Below, one piece after another: positions 1 to 5,765 of a stretch of 9,605 bases of DNA; the stretch's first letter is position 1, and the number at the start of each line of letters is the position of its first letter. Under the pieces are notes generated by a model. That model did no database searches. It was not told the DNA's origin and saw only the letters and a program-made list of their open reading frames with translations. A program made the position numbers and the translations under genes. The DNA lies in assembly GCA_030613145.1 (NCBI GenBank), contig JAUWMM010000040.1, positions 1 to 9,605 of the forward strand, written 5' to 3'. The DNA comes from Desulfobacterales bacterium (lineage in GTDB: Bacteria; Desulfobacterota; Desulfobacteria; Desulfobacterales; C00003060).

Positions 1-1
1 G

Positions 2-229
2 GGAGAGACTGCGTTTATTCTTTCCTTTACACCAAGTGAAAGTGGAGTTTTGAGCGCAAATGTTAGCATTTCCAACAATGACTCTGACGAGGACCCATAT
101 GACTTCGTTATTTTCGGTACAGGAGTTAGCGAGCTCACACAGACGCAGAACACAGATTACTCAAACGATGGCAAGATTATCTTGGACTCGTGGACAGTCA
201 ACGAAGTGGGGTCGGATCTTTCATTTTGA
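2..229 (+). CDS. 3' end of a HYDIN/ASH-like (choice-of-anchor D type) secreted protein, 5' truncated by the window edge
   Basis: An open frame enters from the left edge (second base of the window) and runs 75 codons to a TGA at 227-229. The visible part contains the pattern FTPSESGVLSANVSISNNDS followed by DEDPYDFVIFGTG. This is the typical end of an immunoglobulin-like ASPM/SPD-2/Hydin beta-sandwich, as found in bacterial proteins named choice-of-anchor D domain-containing. Such proteins are normally large, secreted and made of repeated beta-sandwiches. About 34 polar residues follow the domain (VSELTQTQ to VGSDLSF). I see no hydrophobic C-terminal helix, LPxTG motif or PEP-CTERM motif, so no surface anchor is evident at this end. 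The start and the rest of the protein lie outside the window. It converges on the minus-strand gene at 254-625, with 24 bp between stop codons and no clear terminator hairpin. The family assignment is recognition from the motif. Confidence 0.72.
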   Translation, partial: GETAFILSFTPSESGVLSANVSISNNDSDEDPYDFVIFGTGVSELTQTQNTDYSNDGKIILDSWTVNEVGSDLSF

Positions 230-253
230 CATCGTTGAAAAAGATCTCGTATT

Positions 254-625
254 TCAGGACTTGGGAACACTTTGCGGTTCATTAGCCACAGGCGTTTTTG
301 CACCTTTGGTCTGGGGTTCTCTATGGGGTTCATTAGGCACTACAATACTATCGATTGCAGTCAGAATCAGCGAAAGCTGTTCTTTCAGGAAATAAAGAAC
401 TAGATGATCTTTTTCGCCCTTTTCGATCTCATCGATCAAACTTTTTTTGAGTTTTGGGAGGTCGTCCGGCACCGGGAGTTTTCTATCGGTGCATTGTTGT
501 ATGGACTCGTTAATCACCTTGAGCTGTTCCCGCTTGGTTCTTAGCTCTGGTTGGCCTTCTGACTTAGAAGCAGCAATGATAATATTCCGAAGTTTTGTTA
601 TGAGTTCTTCAGCTTCTCTTTTCAC
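254..625 (-). CDS. small hypothetical protein (123 aa), unrecognised
   Basis: This minus-strand frame of 123 codons begins with GTG at 625-623. A strong Shine-Dalgarno GGAGGG (complement of 633-638) lies 7 nt upstream, which favours this start. I do not recognise the family. The protein is mostly helical and charged: an N-terminal amphipathic stretch (KREAEELITKLRNIIIAASK), then KLPVPDDLPKLKKSLIDEI at about residues 49-67, then a more hydrophobic helix (HLVLYFLKEQLSLILTAID, about 74-92). The last 30 residues are rich in Pro, Glu and Lys and look disordered, with two related NEP-containing stretches. There is no signal peptide, Cys/His cluster or catalytic motif. It stands alone between a convergent gene and a long non-coding gap. 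A perfect hairpin at 669-722 lies in its presumed leader or promoter region. A cytoplasmic, possibly coiled-coil protein is the most that can be said. Confidence 0.6.
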   Translation of the reverse strand: MKREAEELITKLRNIIIAASKSEGQPELRTKREQLKVINESIQQCTDRKLPVPDDLPKLKKSLIDEIEKGEKDHLVLYFLKEQLSLILTAIDSIVVPNEPHREPQTKGAKTPVANEPQSVPKS

Positions 626-668
626 GTTTCTACCCTCCGTTCGTTCCTCAGAGAGTTAAGCTTCAAAA

Positions 669-722
669 GGCAATCTCGTGGTATTTTTTGGTAACGACCA
701 AAACCATTATTAATAGATTGCC
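669..722. repeat. nested perfect inverted repeat (hairpin or operator) upstream of the 254-625 gene
   Basis: GGCAATCT at 669-676 is the exact reverse complement of AGATTGCC at 715-722. Inside this, TTTTGGT at 686-692 pairs exactly with ACCAAAA at 697-703 around the loop AACG. The two stems are almost concentric (centres 695.5 and 694.5). The structure begins 44 bp upstream of the GTG start of the minus-strand gene, so it could be a leader hairpin, an operator or a small insertion remnant. Function is not evident from the sequence. Confidence 0.5.
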
Positions 723-796
723 CTATACTGTGAACCTGTGGCATCATGCCTGCAGAACCTATACCTTATATCGGTTATTAATGTCAAGATGACAAC

Positions 797-836
797 ATGG
801 CGACACTGAAAAGCCCTGAAGTGCAAGCGTCGCCAT
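797..836. repeat. 8-bp inverted repeat with 24-nt loop
   Basis: ATGGCGAC at 797-804 is the exact reverse complement of GTCGCCAT at 829-836. The inner bases CACT (804-807) and AGTG (820-823) can extend the stem with a bulge on the right side. No gene overlaps it. It may be a remnant of a repeat or part of an unannotated RNA; nothing in the sequence decides this. Confidence 0.35.
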
Positions 837-916
837 TCTTCCGTTACATAGGATGCGAAGGGCGTTGATTCGATATCTTTTTCATAAACCACATAATAAT
901 AAGGATTGTCAATAGT

Positions 917-1106
917 GACGGCTTCGTAAAAAGTCGAAAAACACCTCTTTCTGTCATTCCGGCCCCTGCTTCCGCAGGGGTAAACTTGTCCCCGCGAAGG
1001 CGGGGAGCCGGAATCCTGTTTATTCAGATAGTTAAAAAGGCTCTGGACTCCGGTTTTCACGACTCGACTGAGCTCGTCGAAGTCCGGAGTGACGACTTTT
1101 TACGAG
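917..1106. mobile_element. MITE-like palindromic intergenic element (family A)
   Basis: The ends share a perfect 13-bp inverted repeat: TCGTAAAAAGTCG at 924-936 and its reverse complement at 1093-1105. Nested inside are ATTCCGGC (956-963) paired with GCCGGAAT (1007-1014), CCCCTGC/GCAGGGG (963-969/974-980), CCCCGC/GCGGGG (990-995/1000-1005), and ACTCCGG/CCGGAGT (1047-1053/1084-1090). The GTCATTCCGG...CCGGAATCC core between TTTTTACGA ends is a layout I recognise as common between genes of Desulfobacterota; that is recollection, not a search. A 12-bp direct repeat with one mismatch, ATT(G/A)TCAATAGT, flanks it at 905-916 and 1107-1118 and may be a target-site duplication. There is no coding capacity, so it would need a transposase in trans. 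Confidence 0.65.
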
Positions 1107-1252
1107 ATTATCAATAGTAAGTAGGCAGAGAAAGAAGGTGGGGCGGCACAAATTGAACACGGAGACCCCATTTCTCACAAATAAAAAAAATGCCATCATT
1201 TTCACATAAGGCATTCATATTTATAGATTTTTATTGAGTTTAAAACTTGAGC

Positions 1253-1281
1253 TTGACTTTTGAGCTGCAATCGTCAATAAT
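1253..1281 (+). promoter_or_regulatory. sigma70-type promoter for the yggT-divIVA-pilT cluster
   Basis: TTGACT (1253-1258, 5 of 6 consensus bases) is followed after exactly 17 bp by AATAAT (1276-1281, 5 of 6). Transcription would start near 1288, giving a leader of about 115 nt before yggT. The surrounding DNA is AT-rich, as expected for a promoter. This is the best-scoring promoter I can find by eye upstream of the plus-strand cluster. Confidence 0.5.
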
Positions 1282-1324
1282 ATTATATACATAATGAGGG
1301 TTCAAATCTCGAACTGTTAGGCCT

Positions 1325-1369
1325 CCTGCATGCCGGCGGGCAGGTGTTGTTTCATACCTCGGAGAGGTA
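1325..1369 (+). promoter_or_regulatory. two short stem-loops in the presumed yggT leader
   Basis: CCTGC (1325-1329) pairs with GCAGG (1340-1344), and TACCTC (1355-1360) pairs exactly with GAGGTA (1364-1369) around the loop GGA. Both lie between the predicted promoter and the yggT start at 1403, whose own Shine-Dalgarno (AGTGGA) is weak. They could tune translation or mRNA stability. There is no U-tract after either stem, so they do not look like terminators. Confidence 0.3.
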
Positions 1370-1402
1370 AAACGGTTCTTTGGTGTTTGATTTAGTGGAA
1401 AT

Positions 1403-1702
1403 ATGTTCGCTATCGGTTATTTTCTGAGTGCGCTTGCCACAATTTTGAACTACGCACTAGTTTTCTATATGTGGGTTGTGATCGCAAGGGCTGTGCTTTC
1501 CTGGGTGAACCCTGATCCTTTCAACCCCATTGTGCGCTTTATTCACAATGTGACCGAACCTGTGTTGCACCCGGTTCGGAGATGGCTTCCCTTCGGGTTC
1601 TCCGGTATTGATTTTTCTCCCATAGTCGTGTTGCTCGCCATTATATTCTTGCAGACTTTTTTGGTGAATACTTTGAGGACATTAGCGGCAAGATTTTTAT
1701 AA
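1403..1702 (+). CDS. yggT: YggT family integral membrane protein
   Basis: The product is a 99-residue inner-membrane protein of the YggT/YlmG family (COG0762). The signature is clear: RAVLSWVNPDPFNPIVRFIH followed by NVTEPVLHPVRRWLP. Two hydrophobic helices are visible, about residues 5-32 and 73-95, separated by the conserved amphipathic segment. The length matches the single-repeat version; E. coli YggT has two such repeats and is nearly twice as long. The molecular function is not settled. Relatives in Gram-positive bacteria and plastids are linked to division-site or envelope organisation, and yggT/ylmG commonly sits just upstream of divIVA, as here (24 bp to the next start). The ATG at 1403 has only a weak Shine-Dalgarno (AGTGGA). 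It is probably the first gene of the operon driven from the promoter near 1253-1281. Confidence 0.93.
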   Translation: MFAIGYFLSALATILNYALVFYMWVVIARAVLSWVNPDPFNPIVRFIHNVTEPVLHPVRRWLPFGFSGIDFSPIVVLLAIIFLQTFLVNTLRTLAARFL

Positions 1703-1726
1703 CAACTCAAGAAAGGAGAAGCACCC

Positions 1727-2227
1727 ATGAATACAACCCCATCGGACATCCATCAACGGCAGTTTCGCATTCGCTTCCGCGGCTTTGATGTGCGCGAGGT
1801 TGATAGTTTCTTGGATCAGGTAGCCGATGATTTGGAAACCATGATAGGAGAAAACGCAGATAGGCAAAAGGAGTTTAAAAGGCTGAGAGGGGAAATACAG
1901 CAATATAAGGATAGAGAAATTGCCTTCAAGGATGCCATGGTCAATGCACAAAAGGCGCTTGACCACATGAGGATCAATGCCGACAAGGAGGCCGAGCTGG
2001 TCGTGGCTGAAGCGGAAATGAAGGCTGAAAAGATATTGAGTACGGCCCATAACCGGCTTACACAACTACATGAAGATATCTCAGAACTTAAGAGGCAGCG
2101 TATGCAGCTCGAAGTTGAGCTCGGGACTGTCCTCGAGGCCCACCGAAGACTTCTGGAGATGAGTACGGAAGCCATGGAGGCCAAAGAAACATCCGAGGAA
2201 AAGTTGAAATATTTAAAGGGTACTTAG
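1727..2227 (+). CDS. DivIVA domain-containing protein
   Basis: This 166-residue cytoplasmic protein has the DivIVA N-terminal signature RIRFRGFDVREVDSFLDQVADDL at about residues 14-36. It corresponds to the membrane-curvature-binding lipid-binding domain. From about residue 37 to the end it is a continuous, charged coiled coil, with the middle rich in Ala, Glu and Lys. DivIVA proteins oligomerise at strongly curved membrane, such as poles and septa, and recruit partners there. In Gram-negative bacteria they are much rarer than in Firmicutes and Actinobacteria, but they are known in deltaproteobacteria. The ATG at 1727 has a strong AAGGAG Shine-Dalgarno, and the gene lies 24 bp after yggT. The TAG stop (2225-2227) touches the left end of an inserted inverted-repeat element that separates it from pilT. 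A role in placing the downstream pilus ATPases at the pole is inferred from context only. Confidence 0.9.
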   Translation: MNTTPSDIHQRQFRIRFRGFDVREVDSFLDQVADDLETMIGENADRQKEFKRLRGEIQQYKDREIAFKDAMVNAQKALDHMRINADKEAELVVAEAEMKAEKILSTAHNRLTQLHEDISELKRQRMQLEVELGTVLEAHRRLLEMSTEAMEAKETSEEKLKYLKGT

Positions 2228-2432
2228 GGCTCGCGCAAAAATAACTTACCATTTTGGCGTCCCAGCCCGCCAGAAAGACGGCGGATTTACGACTTCAGGC
2301 TATCTTTGGCCGATAGTCATTCGCAAAACCCTCGAAATAGCCTGCTATTCCTGCGGTTTTGCTCAATCGGATCGGCCAAATCTAACCCAAATCTGAGCGC
2401 CAATTCTGTCAAGTTATTTTTGCGCGAACCCT
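2226..2432. mobile_element. MITE-like inverted-repeat element (family B) inserted between the DivIVA gene and pilT
   Basis: Two 22-bp arms (2226-2247 and 2411-2432) are reverse complements with a single mismatch; their core is TCGCGCAAAAATAACTT. The element is about 205 bp and non-coding. Within it a second hairpin has perfect arms TTTGGCCGAT (2305-2314) and ATCGGCCAAA (2371-2380), then GCAAAACC (2323-2330) and GGTTTTGC (2355-2362), then AATAG/CTATT around the loop CCTG (2341-2344). All three share the centre 2342.5. A small CCGCC/GGCGG stem (2267-2271/2280-2284) lies in the left part. CTTAG occurs at both ends (2223-2227 and 2431-2435), overlapping the outermost arm bases, so a target duplication of 3 to 5 bp is likely. 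Removing one copy and the interior restores an intact DivIVA stop codon followed after 13 nt by the pilT start. Confidence 0.8.
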
Positions 2433-2448
2433 TAGTAGAGGAAATGTC

Positions 2449-3531
2449 ATGGCCAAGATTGATGCGTTTTTTAAATTGATGAATGAGGAAGGTGCGTCGG
2501 ACCTTCACTTGATTGCAGGTGAGCGACCTATGCTCCGGATTACCGGTGATATAGAGAGAGTCAAATACAAGGTCTTGGACAATGATGACCTCAGGATCAT
2601 GCTCTATGAGATTACGCCGGAACACAAGATCAAGCAATTTGAAGAGACCGGGGATGTCGATTTTGGTTATGAGGTCGCCAGCCTTGCGCGGTATCGGGCA
2701 AACTATTTCATGCAAAAAAACGGTATTGGGGCGGTCTTTCGAGAAATTCCCAGTACTATCCTCACGGCTAAGGACTTGGGTCTGCCGGCCGTAATATCCA
2801 AGCTGGCTTCACTCCCCCGAGGTCTGGTGCTGGTAACTGGTCCTACAGGTAGTGGCAAATCTACGACACTGGCGGCCATTGTCGACGAGGCTAACAAGAC
2901 CAGAAAAGATCACATAATTACTGTTGAAGATCCTATTGAGTTTGTCCACAAAAACGAAAGGTGTGTGGTGAATCACAGAGAGGTGGGTATCCATACCAAA
3001 TCCTTTGCATCTGCCTTGCGCGGGGCTCTTCGTGAAGACCCTGACATTATTCTTGTGGGTGAGATGCGAGACCTTGAAACGATCTCTCTGGCTATTGAGG
3101 CGGCCTCTACCGGACATCTTGTCTTTAGTACCCTGCACACCACTAGTGCTCATAAGACCGTGGACCGCATGATTGAGGTTTTTCCGGCTGAACAGCAGCA
3201 ACAGATACGATCCACACTGGCTGACGGACTCAGGGCTGTGGTAGCCCAGGTCCTTTTCAAACGGATAGATAAAAAGGGACGCTGTGTGGCACTGGAAATC
3301 CTCATTGCCACACCTGCTGTACGTAATCTGATTCGGGAGGCCAAGACTTATCAAATCCCCTCTATGGTACAAACGGGCAAAAGATACGGGATGCAGCTTT
3401 TGGACGATGCTATCATGAATTTGCTTAATAAGGGTTGGATCAGTGCAGATGAGGCATACACGAAGGCGAATGAAAAAGCCAAATTTCGACCTTTTTTGAA
3501 GTCTCCCCCTACCGATTTTACTGAAACTTAA
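2449..3531 (+). CDS. pilT: type IV pilus retraction ATPase PilT
   Basis: This 360-residue hexameric ATPase of the secretion-ATPase superfamily powers pilus depolymerisation, and so twitching, at the inner-membrane base of the pilus machine. All signature motifs are visible. The N-terminal PAS-like domain begins with ASDLHLIAG (about residues 16-24). The Walker A is GPTGSGKS (131-138), the Asp box ITVEDPIEF (157-165), the Walker B DIILVGEMRD (199-208) with catalytic Glu205, and the His box TGHLVFSTLHT (221-231). The C-terminal retraction motif reads AVRNLIRE (290-297), against AIRNLIRE in classical PilT. Length is within 10-15 residues of known PilT proteins. The start is ATG at 2449 with AGAGGA 6 nt upstream. 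The gene is separated from the DivIVA gene only by the family-B element and is followed after 46 bp by a second ATPase gene. The AVRNLIRE motif makes a true retraction ATPase much more likely than PilB or GspE. Confidence 0.96.
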   Translation: MAKIDAFFKLMNEEGASDLHLIAGERPMLRITGDIERVKYKVLDNDDLRIMLYEITPEHKIKQFEETGDVDFGYEVASLARYRANYFMQKNGIGAVFREIPSTILTAKDLGLPAVISKLASLPRGLVLVTGPTGSGKSTTLAAIVDEANKTRKDHIITVEDPIEFVHKNERCVVNHREVGIHTKSFASALRGALREDPDIILVGEMRDLETISLAIEAASTGHLVFSTLHTTSAHKTVDRMIEVFPAEQQQQIRSTLADGLRAVVAQVLFKRIDKKGRCVALEILIATPAVRNLIREAKTYQIPSMVQTGKRYGMQLLDDAIMNLLNKGWISADEAYTKANEKAKFRPFLKSPPTDFTET

Positions 3532-3577
3532 TGAGGTGAAAGCCCTGAGTTGAAAATTGAAAGGGAGGAGGGTTGCC

Positions 3578-4756
3578 ATGACAAAACAAGAGATAGATCA
3601 CATCATGACCAGGATGCTTGATTCCCGCAAGGACGTATCTGACCTGAACATAACCGTTGGCAGGCCATTTCAGGTAGAAAGCGCAGGCGTTTTGGTTCCG
3701 ATTGATCTGGAACCCCCTTTCAACGAGCTGACTCCCTTTCAAACTGAAATCTTTGCCTTGAACCTGATCAACAGCGACAGTCGTCTGACAGAGATTCTCC
3801 TGAACGAAGGCTCGTGCGACCTATCATATCAACTTCCCGGCAAGGCTCGTTTTCGGGTAAACATTTTTTCACAGAGAGGCAATTATTCCGTAGTTTTGAG
3901 AAAACTGGAGACCAAAGTCCCCACCATAGAGGAACTGGGCCTGCCCGGGGCATTCTTGAAAATGGCAGGGGAGAAAAACGGCATTATCTTTGTGACCGGG
4001 GCGACAGGAAGTGGTAAAACTACCTCCCTTGCAGCCGTACTAAATAAAATTAATGAAGAAAAATCGGTTCACGTGGTAACCCTGGAAGATCCCGTAGAAT
4101 ATCAGCATCCCCACAAGATGTCTACATTTAATCAGCGGGAGCTTGGAACCGACTTTGATACCTATGCTACTGGGTTGCGTGCGGCTCTCCGACAGGCCCC
4201 AAAGGTTATCCTTGTGGGCGAGATGCGTGACAGGGAATCCGTGGAAATGGGGTTGAGTGCCGCAGAGACGGGCCATTTGGTTTTGACTACCCTACACACG
4301 GTGGATGCAGGCCAGACTATTAATCGCATCCTCGGCATGTTTGGTATTGATGAGGAGAATCAGATCCGTATCCGATTAGCTGACAGCATCCGGTGGATTG
4401 TCTGCCAAAGGCTCCTTCCGAAAGTCGGAGGTGGTCGCGTGGCTGCCTTTGAGGTTTTGGGGAGTAACCTCAGAGTGCAAGACACAATCCTTCACGGTGA
4501 GTCCGAAGGAAAGACCTTTTATGATATCATTGAGGCTGGTGAGGCATTTGGCATGATCACCTTTGATCTGCACATCGTAGGACTATATGAGAAAGGTCTC
4601 ATTACACATGAGACCGCTATGGCCTACGCCTCTCGCAAAGGGGAGGTAGGCCGAGGCATTGATAAGGTAAAGAGTGCCCGCGGAGAAAAAACGACAGATA
4701 TTGAAAAGCTGGAAGTCGACGGAGGGTTCGGCCGCAGAAGGCTCAAACGGAATTAA
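3578..4756 (+). CDS. second PilT/PilU-family type IV pilus ATPase
   Basis: This 392-residue paralogue of the preceding pilT is probably an accessory retraction ATPase of PilU type. I chose the ATG at 3578 because GGAGGAGG (3565-3572) lies 5 nt upstream; an in-frame TTG seven codons earlier lacks such a site. Motifs present: SDLNITVGRP (21-30), corresponding to the SDLHL start of the N domain; Walker A GATGSGKT (141-148); Asp box VTLEDPVEY (167-175); Walker B VILVGEMRD (210-218) with Glu215; and His box TGHLVLTTLHT (231-241). The AIRNLIRE motif needed for PilT retraction is not conserved; the same place reads LRVQDTILHGES (298-309). The C terminus from about 355 is a basic, poorly conserved-looking tail. 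Known PilU proteins cannot drive retraction alone but assist PilT by forming hetero-complexes, so a helper role is inferred. PilT-like proteins of deltaproteobacteria are diverse, so the PilU label is tentative. Confidence 0.88.
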   Translation: MTKQEIDHIMTRMLDSRKDVSDLNITVGRPFQVESAGVLVPIDLEPPFNELTPFQTEIFALNLINSDSRLTEILLNEGSCDLSYQLPGKARFRVNIFSQRGNYSVVLRKLETKVPTIEELGLPGAFLKMAGEKNGIIFVTGATGSGKTTSLAAVLNKINEEKSVHVVTLEDPVEYQHPHKMSTFNQRELGTDFDTYATGLRAALRQAPKVILVGEMRDRESVEMGLSAAETGHLVLTTLHTVDAGQTINRILGMFGIDEENQIRIRLADSIRWIVCQRLLPKVGGGRVAAFEVLGSNLRVQDTILHGESEGKTFYDIIEAGEAFGMITFDLHIVGLYEKGLITHETAMAYASRKGEVGRGIDKVKSARGEKTTDIEKLEVDGGFGRRRLKRN

Positions 4757-4769
4757 AGAGAGTTAGGTC

Positions 4770-5408
4770 ATGGAAATCAAGTGCAAAAAATGTAACACGA
4801 AATTTATGATTCCAGATGACAAGCTGCCCAGGGGCCAAGTGGTTGCCCTCAAATGTCCAAAATGCAAGAGTAAGTTAGAGGTAGCCACGCCGGCCTCAAC
4901 TCCGAAGACTACAATTGTTAAGGCGGCTCAGGATACAGGTGGCACTCTTGAAAAATCCCTTGATTTTGTGGAGGCAGGGGTTGAGACGGCCTTGATCTGC
5001 GTGCAGGATGCTGGAGTAAGAGAAAAGATACGTTCTATATTTCAGCAGATGGACTACCATGTCACGGTAGGTGCATCGGCTCGGGATGCTATGAAGTACA
5101 TGCGATTACGTGTCTTTGATTTGGTCTTTACCGATGAAAACTTTGAAGGGCAGGGGCCTCAATCAAACTATGTTTTGCAATTTCTGGGCCACCAACCTAT
5201 GAGCATCCGCCGGAATATCTTTGTAGTCCTGCTGGGCAATGGCTTCAGCACTGCCGACAATATGACGGCCTTTAATTTGAGTGTTAACCTGGTAGTCAAC
5301 CTGAATGATATAGATCAGCTTGACAAGATCCTGAAGCGATCCCTGATAGACTACGAAGAGTTTTACCGCGTGCTAAAGAGGTCTATCAAGACAGTGGGCC
5401 GGGCCTGA
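4770..5408 (+). CDS. zinc-ribbon protein with a degenerate response-regulator receiver domain
   Basis: This is a 212-residue, two-part protein. Residues 1-37 form an MJ0042-type zinc ribbon: CKKC (Cys5, Cys8) and CPKC (Cys29, Cys32), separated by KFMIPDDKLP and a beta-rich segment. After a Thr/Pro/Ala linker (about 38-70), residues 73-195 resemble a CheY-like receiver: VETALICVQDAGVREKIRSI (strand 1, helix 1), then FDLVFTDENFEG with Asp122 at the phosphoacceptor strand. The usual acidic pair after strand 1 is reduced to one Asp (80). The conserved Lys of strand 5 appears as Asn in LVVNLNDIDQL, and the Thr/Ser of strand 4 (VVLLGN) is not evident. A phosphorylation-independent pseudoreceiver is therefore likely. 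It follows the second ATPase gene by 13 bp, so it is probably co-transcribed and may act with the pilus machine. Its exact partner is unknown. Confidence 0.82.
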   Translation: MEIKCKKCNTKFMIPDDKLPRGQVVALKCPKCKSKLEVATPASTPKTTIVKAAQDTGGTLEKSLDFVEAGVETALICVQDAGVREKIRSIFQQMDYHVTVGASARDAMKYMRLRVFDLVFTDENFEGQGPQSNYVLQFLGHQPMSIRRNIFVVLLGNGFSTADNMTAFNLSVNLVVNLNDIDQLDKILKRSLIDYEEFYRVLKRSIKTVGRA

Positions 5409-5470
5409 TTGCATACTGGGTCCGGGCTGCTTAGTACTAGTTAGTGTCTGAACGCAAAGTGATATTCAGG

Positions 5471-5643
5471 CAAAAATCCGAATATCGAAATCCGAAATCC
5501 GAAACAAATCCGAATACCGAATGACAAAATGACCGAAACTAATACATAAAAAATTCGATGTTTTTGTCATTGGAGCATTTCTATTTTTGTCATTCTTTCG
5601 GATTTCGTGTTTAGCGCAGGCTTCACATCGTGTCGGATTTCGG
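5471..5643. repeat. AATCCGAA-type direct and inverted repeat cluster (family C) in a 357-bp spacer
   Basis: The spacer between the zinc-ribbon gene (ends 5408) and the next gene (5766) holds no gene. AATCCGAA occurs four times (5475-5482, 5489-5496, 5496-5503, 5507-5514). The reverse-complement form appears as TTTCGGATTTCG (5596-5607) and TCGGATTTCGG (5633-5643). CGAAATCCGAAA (5493-5504) is the exact inverse of 5596-5607, and GAATGACAAAA (5519-5529) is the exact inverse of TTTTGTCATTC (5585-5595), so the region can fold into one long hairpin. A second TTTTTGTCATT (5561-5571) lies in the loop. It looks like a dispersed intergenic repeat, possibly also ending transcription of the upstream operon. 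Positions 5409-5470 and 5644-5765 show nothing else firm. Confidence 0.65.
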
Positions 5644-5765
5644 ACTTTTGACCGAAAAACAGAAGTTTTCGATCAAGTAATAGTTGCTTTTCGTTTGTTG
5701 ACCTTTAGTCAGTCTCACCTTCTTATATATCCGCAATCCTATAAAGTGTGGGATCTAATCGCAAG

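Larger units (their letters stand above)
626..1402. other. 777-bp gene-free spacer with hairpins, a palindromic element and a promoter
   Basis: I see no credible gene between the divergently transcribed minus-strand gene (start at 625) and yggT (start at 1403). Open frames crossing it read through the palindromic element at 917-1106 and have no plausible family signature or Shine-Dalgarno. The stretch holds a nested hairpin (669-722), a long-looped stem (797-836), a MITE-like element with inverted ends (about 917-1106), a sigma70-type promoter (1253-1281) and two small stems in the presumed yggT leader (1325-1344 and 1355-1369). The remainder is AT-rich with no further structure that I could see. 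Confidence 0.7.

Noticed and set aside
710..1060. Minus-strand open frame of 116 codons
   Set aside because: Its first third is a translation of the family-A palindromic element. There is no Shine-Dalgarno and no recognisable domain, and composition is irregular, so it is a shadow of repeat DNA.
1290..1344. GGGTTCAAATCTC resembling a tRNA T-arm
   Set aside because: The flanking bases do not form the 5-bp T stem, and no anticodon arm or acceptor stem can be assembled around it.
3557..3577. TTG start seven codons upstream for the second ATPase
   Set aside because: The strong GGAGGAGG site lies inside that extension, 5 nt before the ATG at 3578, so the ATG is the sensible start.
2809..3579. 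Minus-strand open frame of 256 codons opposite pilT
   Set aside because: It lies antisense to a gene with all PilT motifs; the product is Ser/His-rich with no domain, as expected of a shadow frame.
5395..5440. GGGCCGGGC and GGGTCCGGGC near the end of the zinc-ribbon gene as a terminator
   Set aside because: They are direct, not inverted, repeats and no T-run follows, so they do not form an intrinsic terminator.
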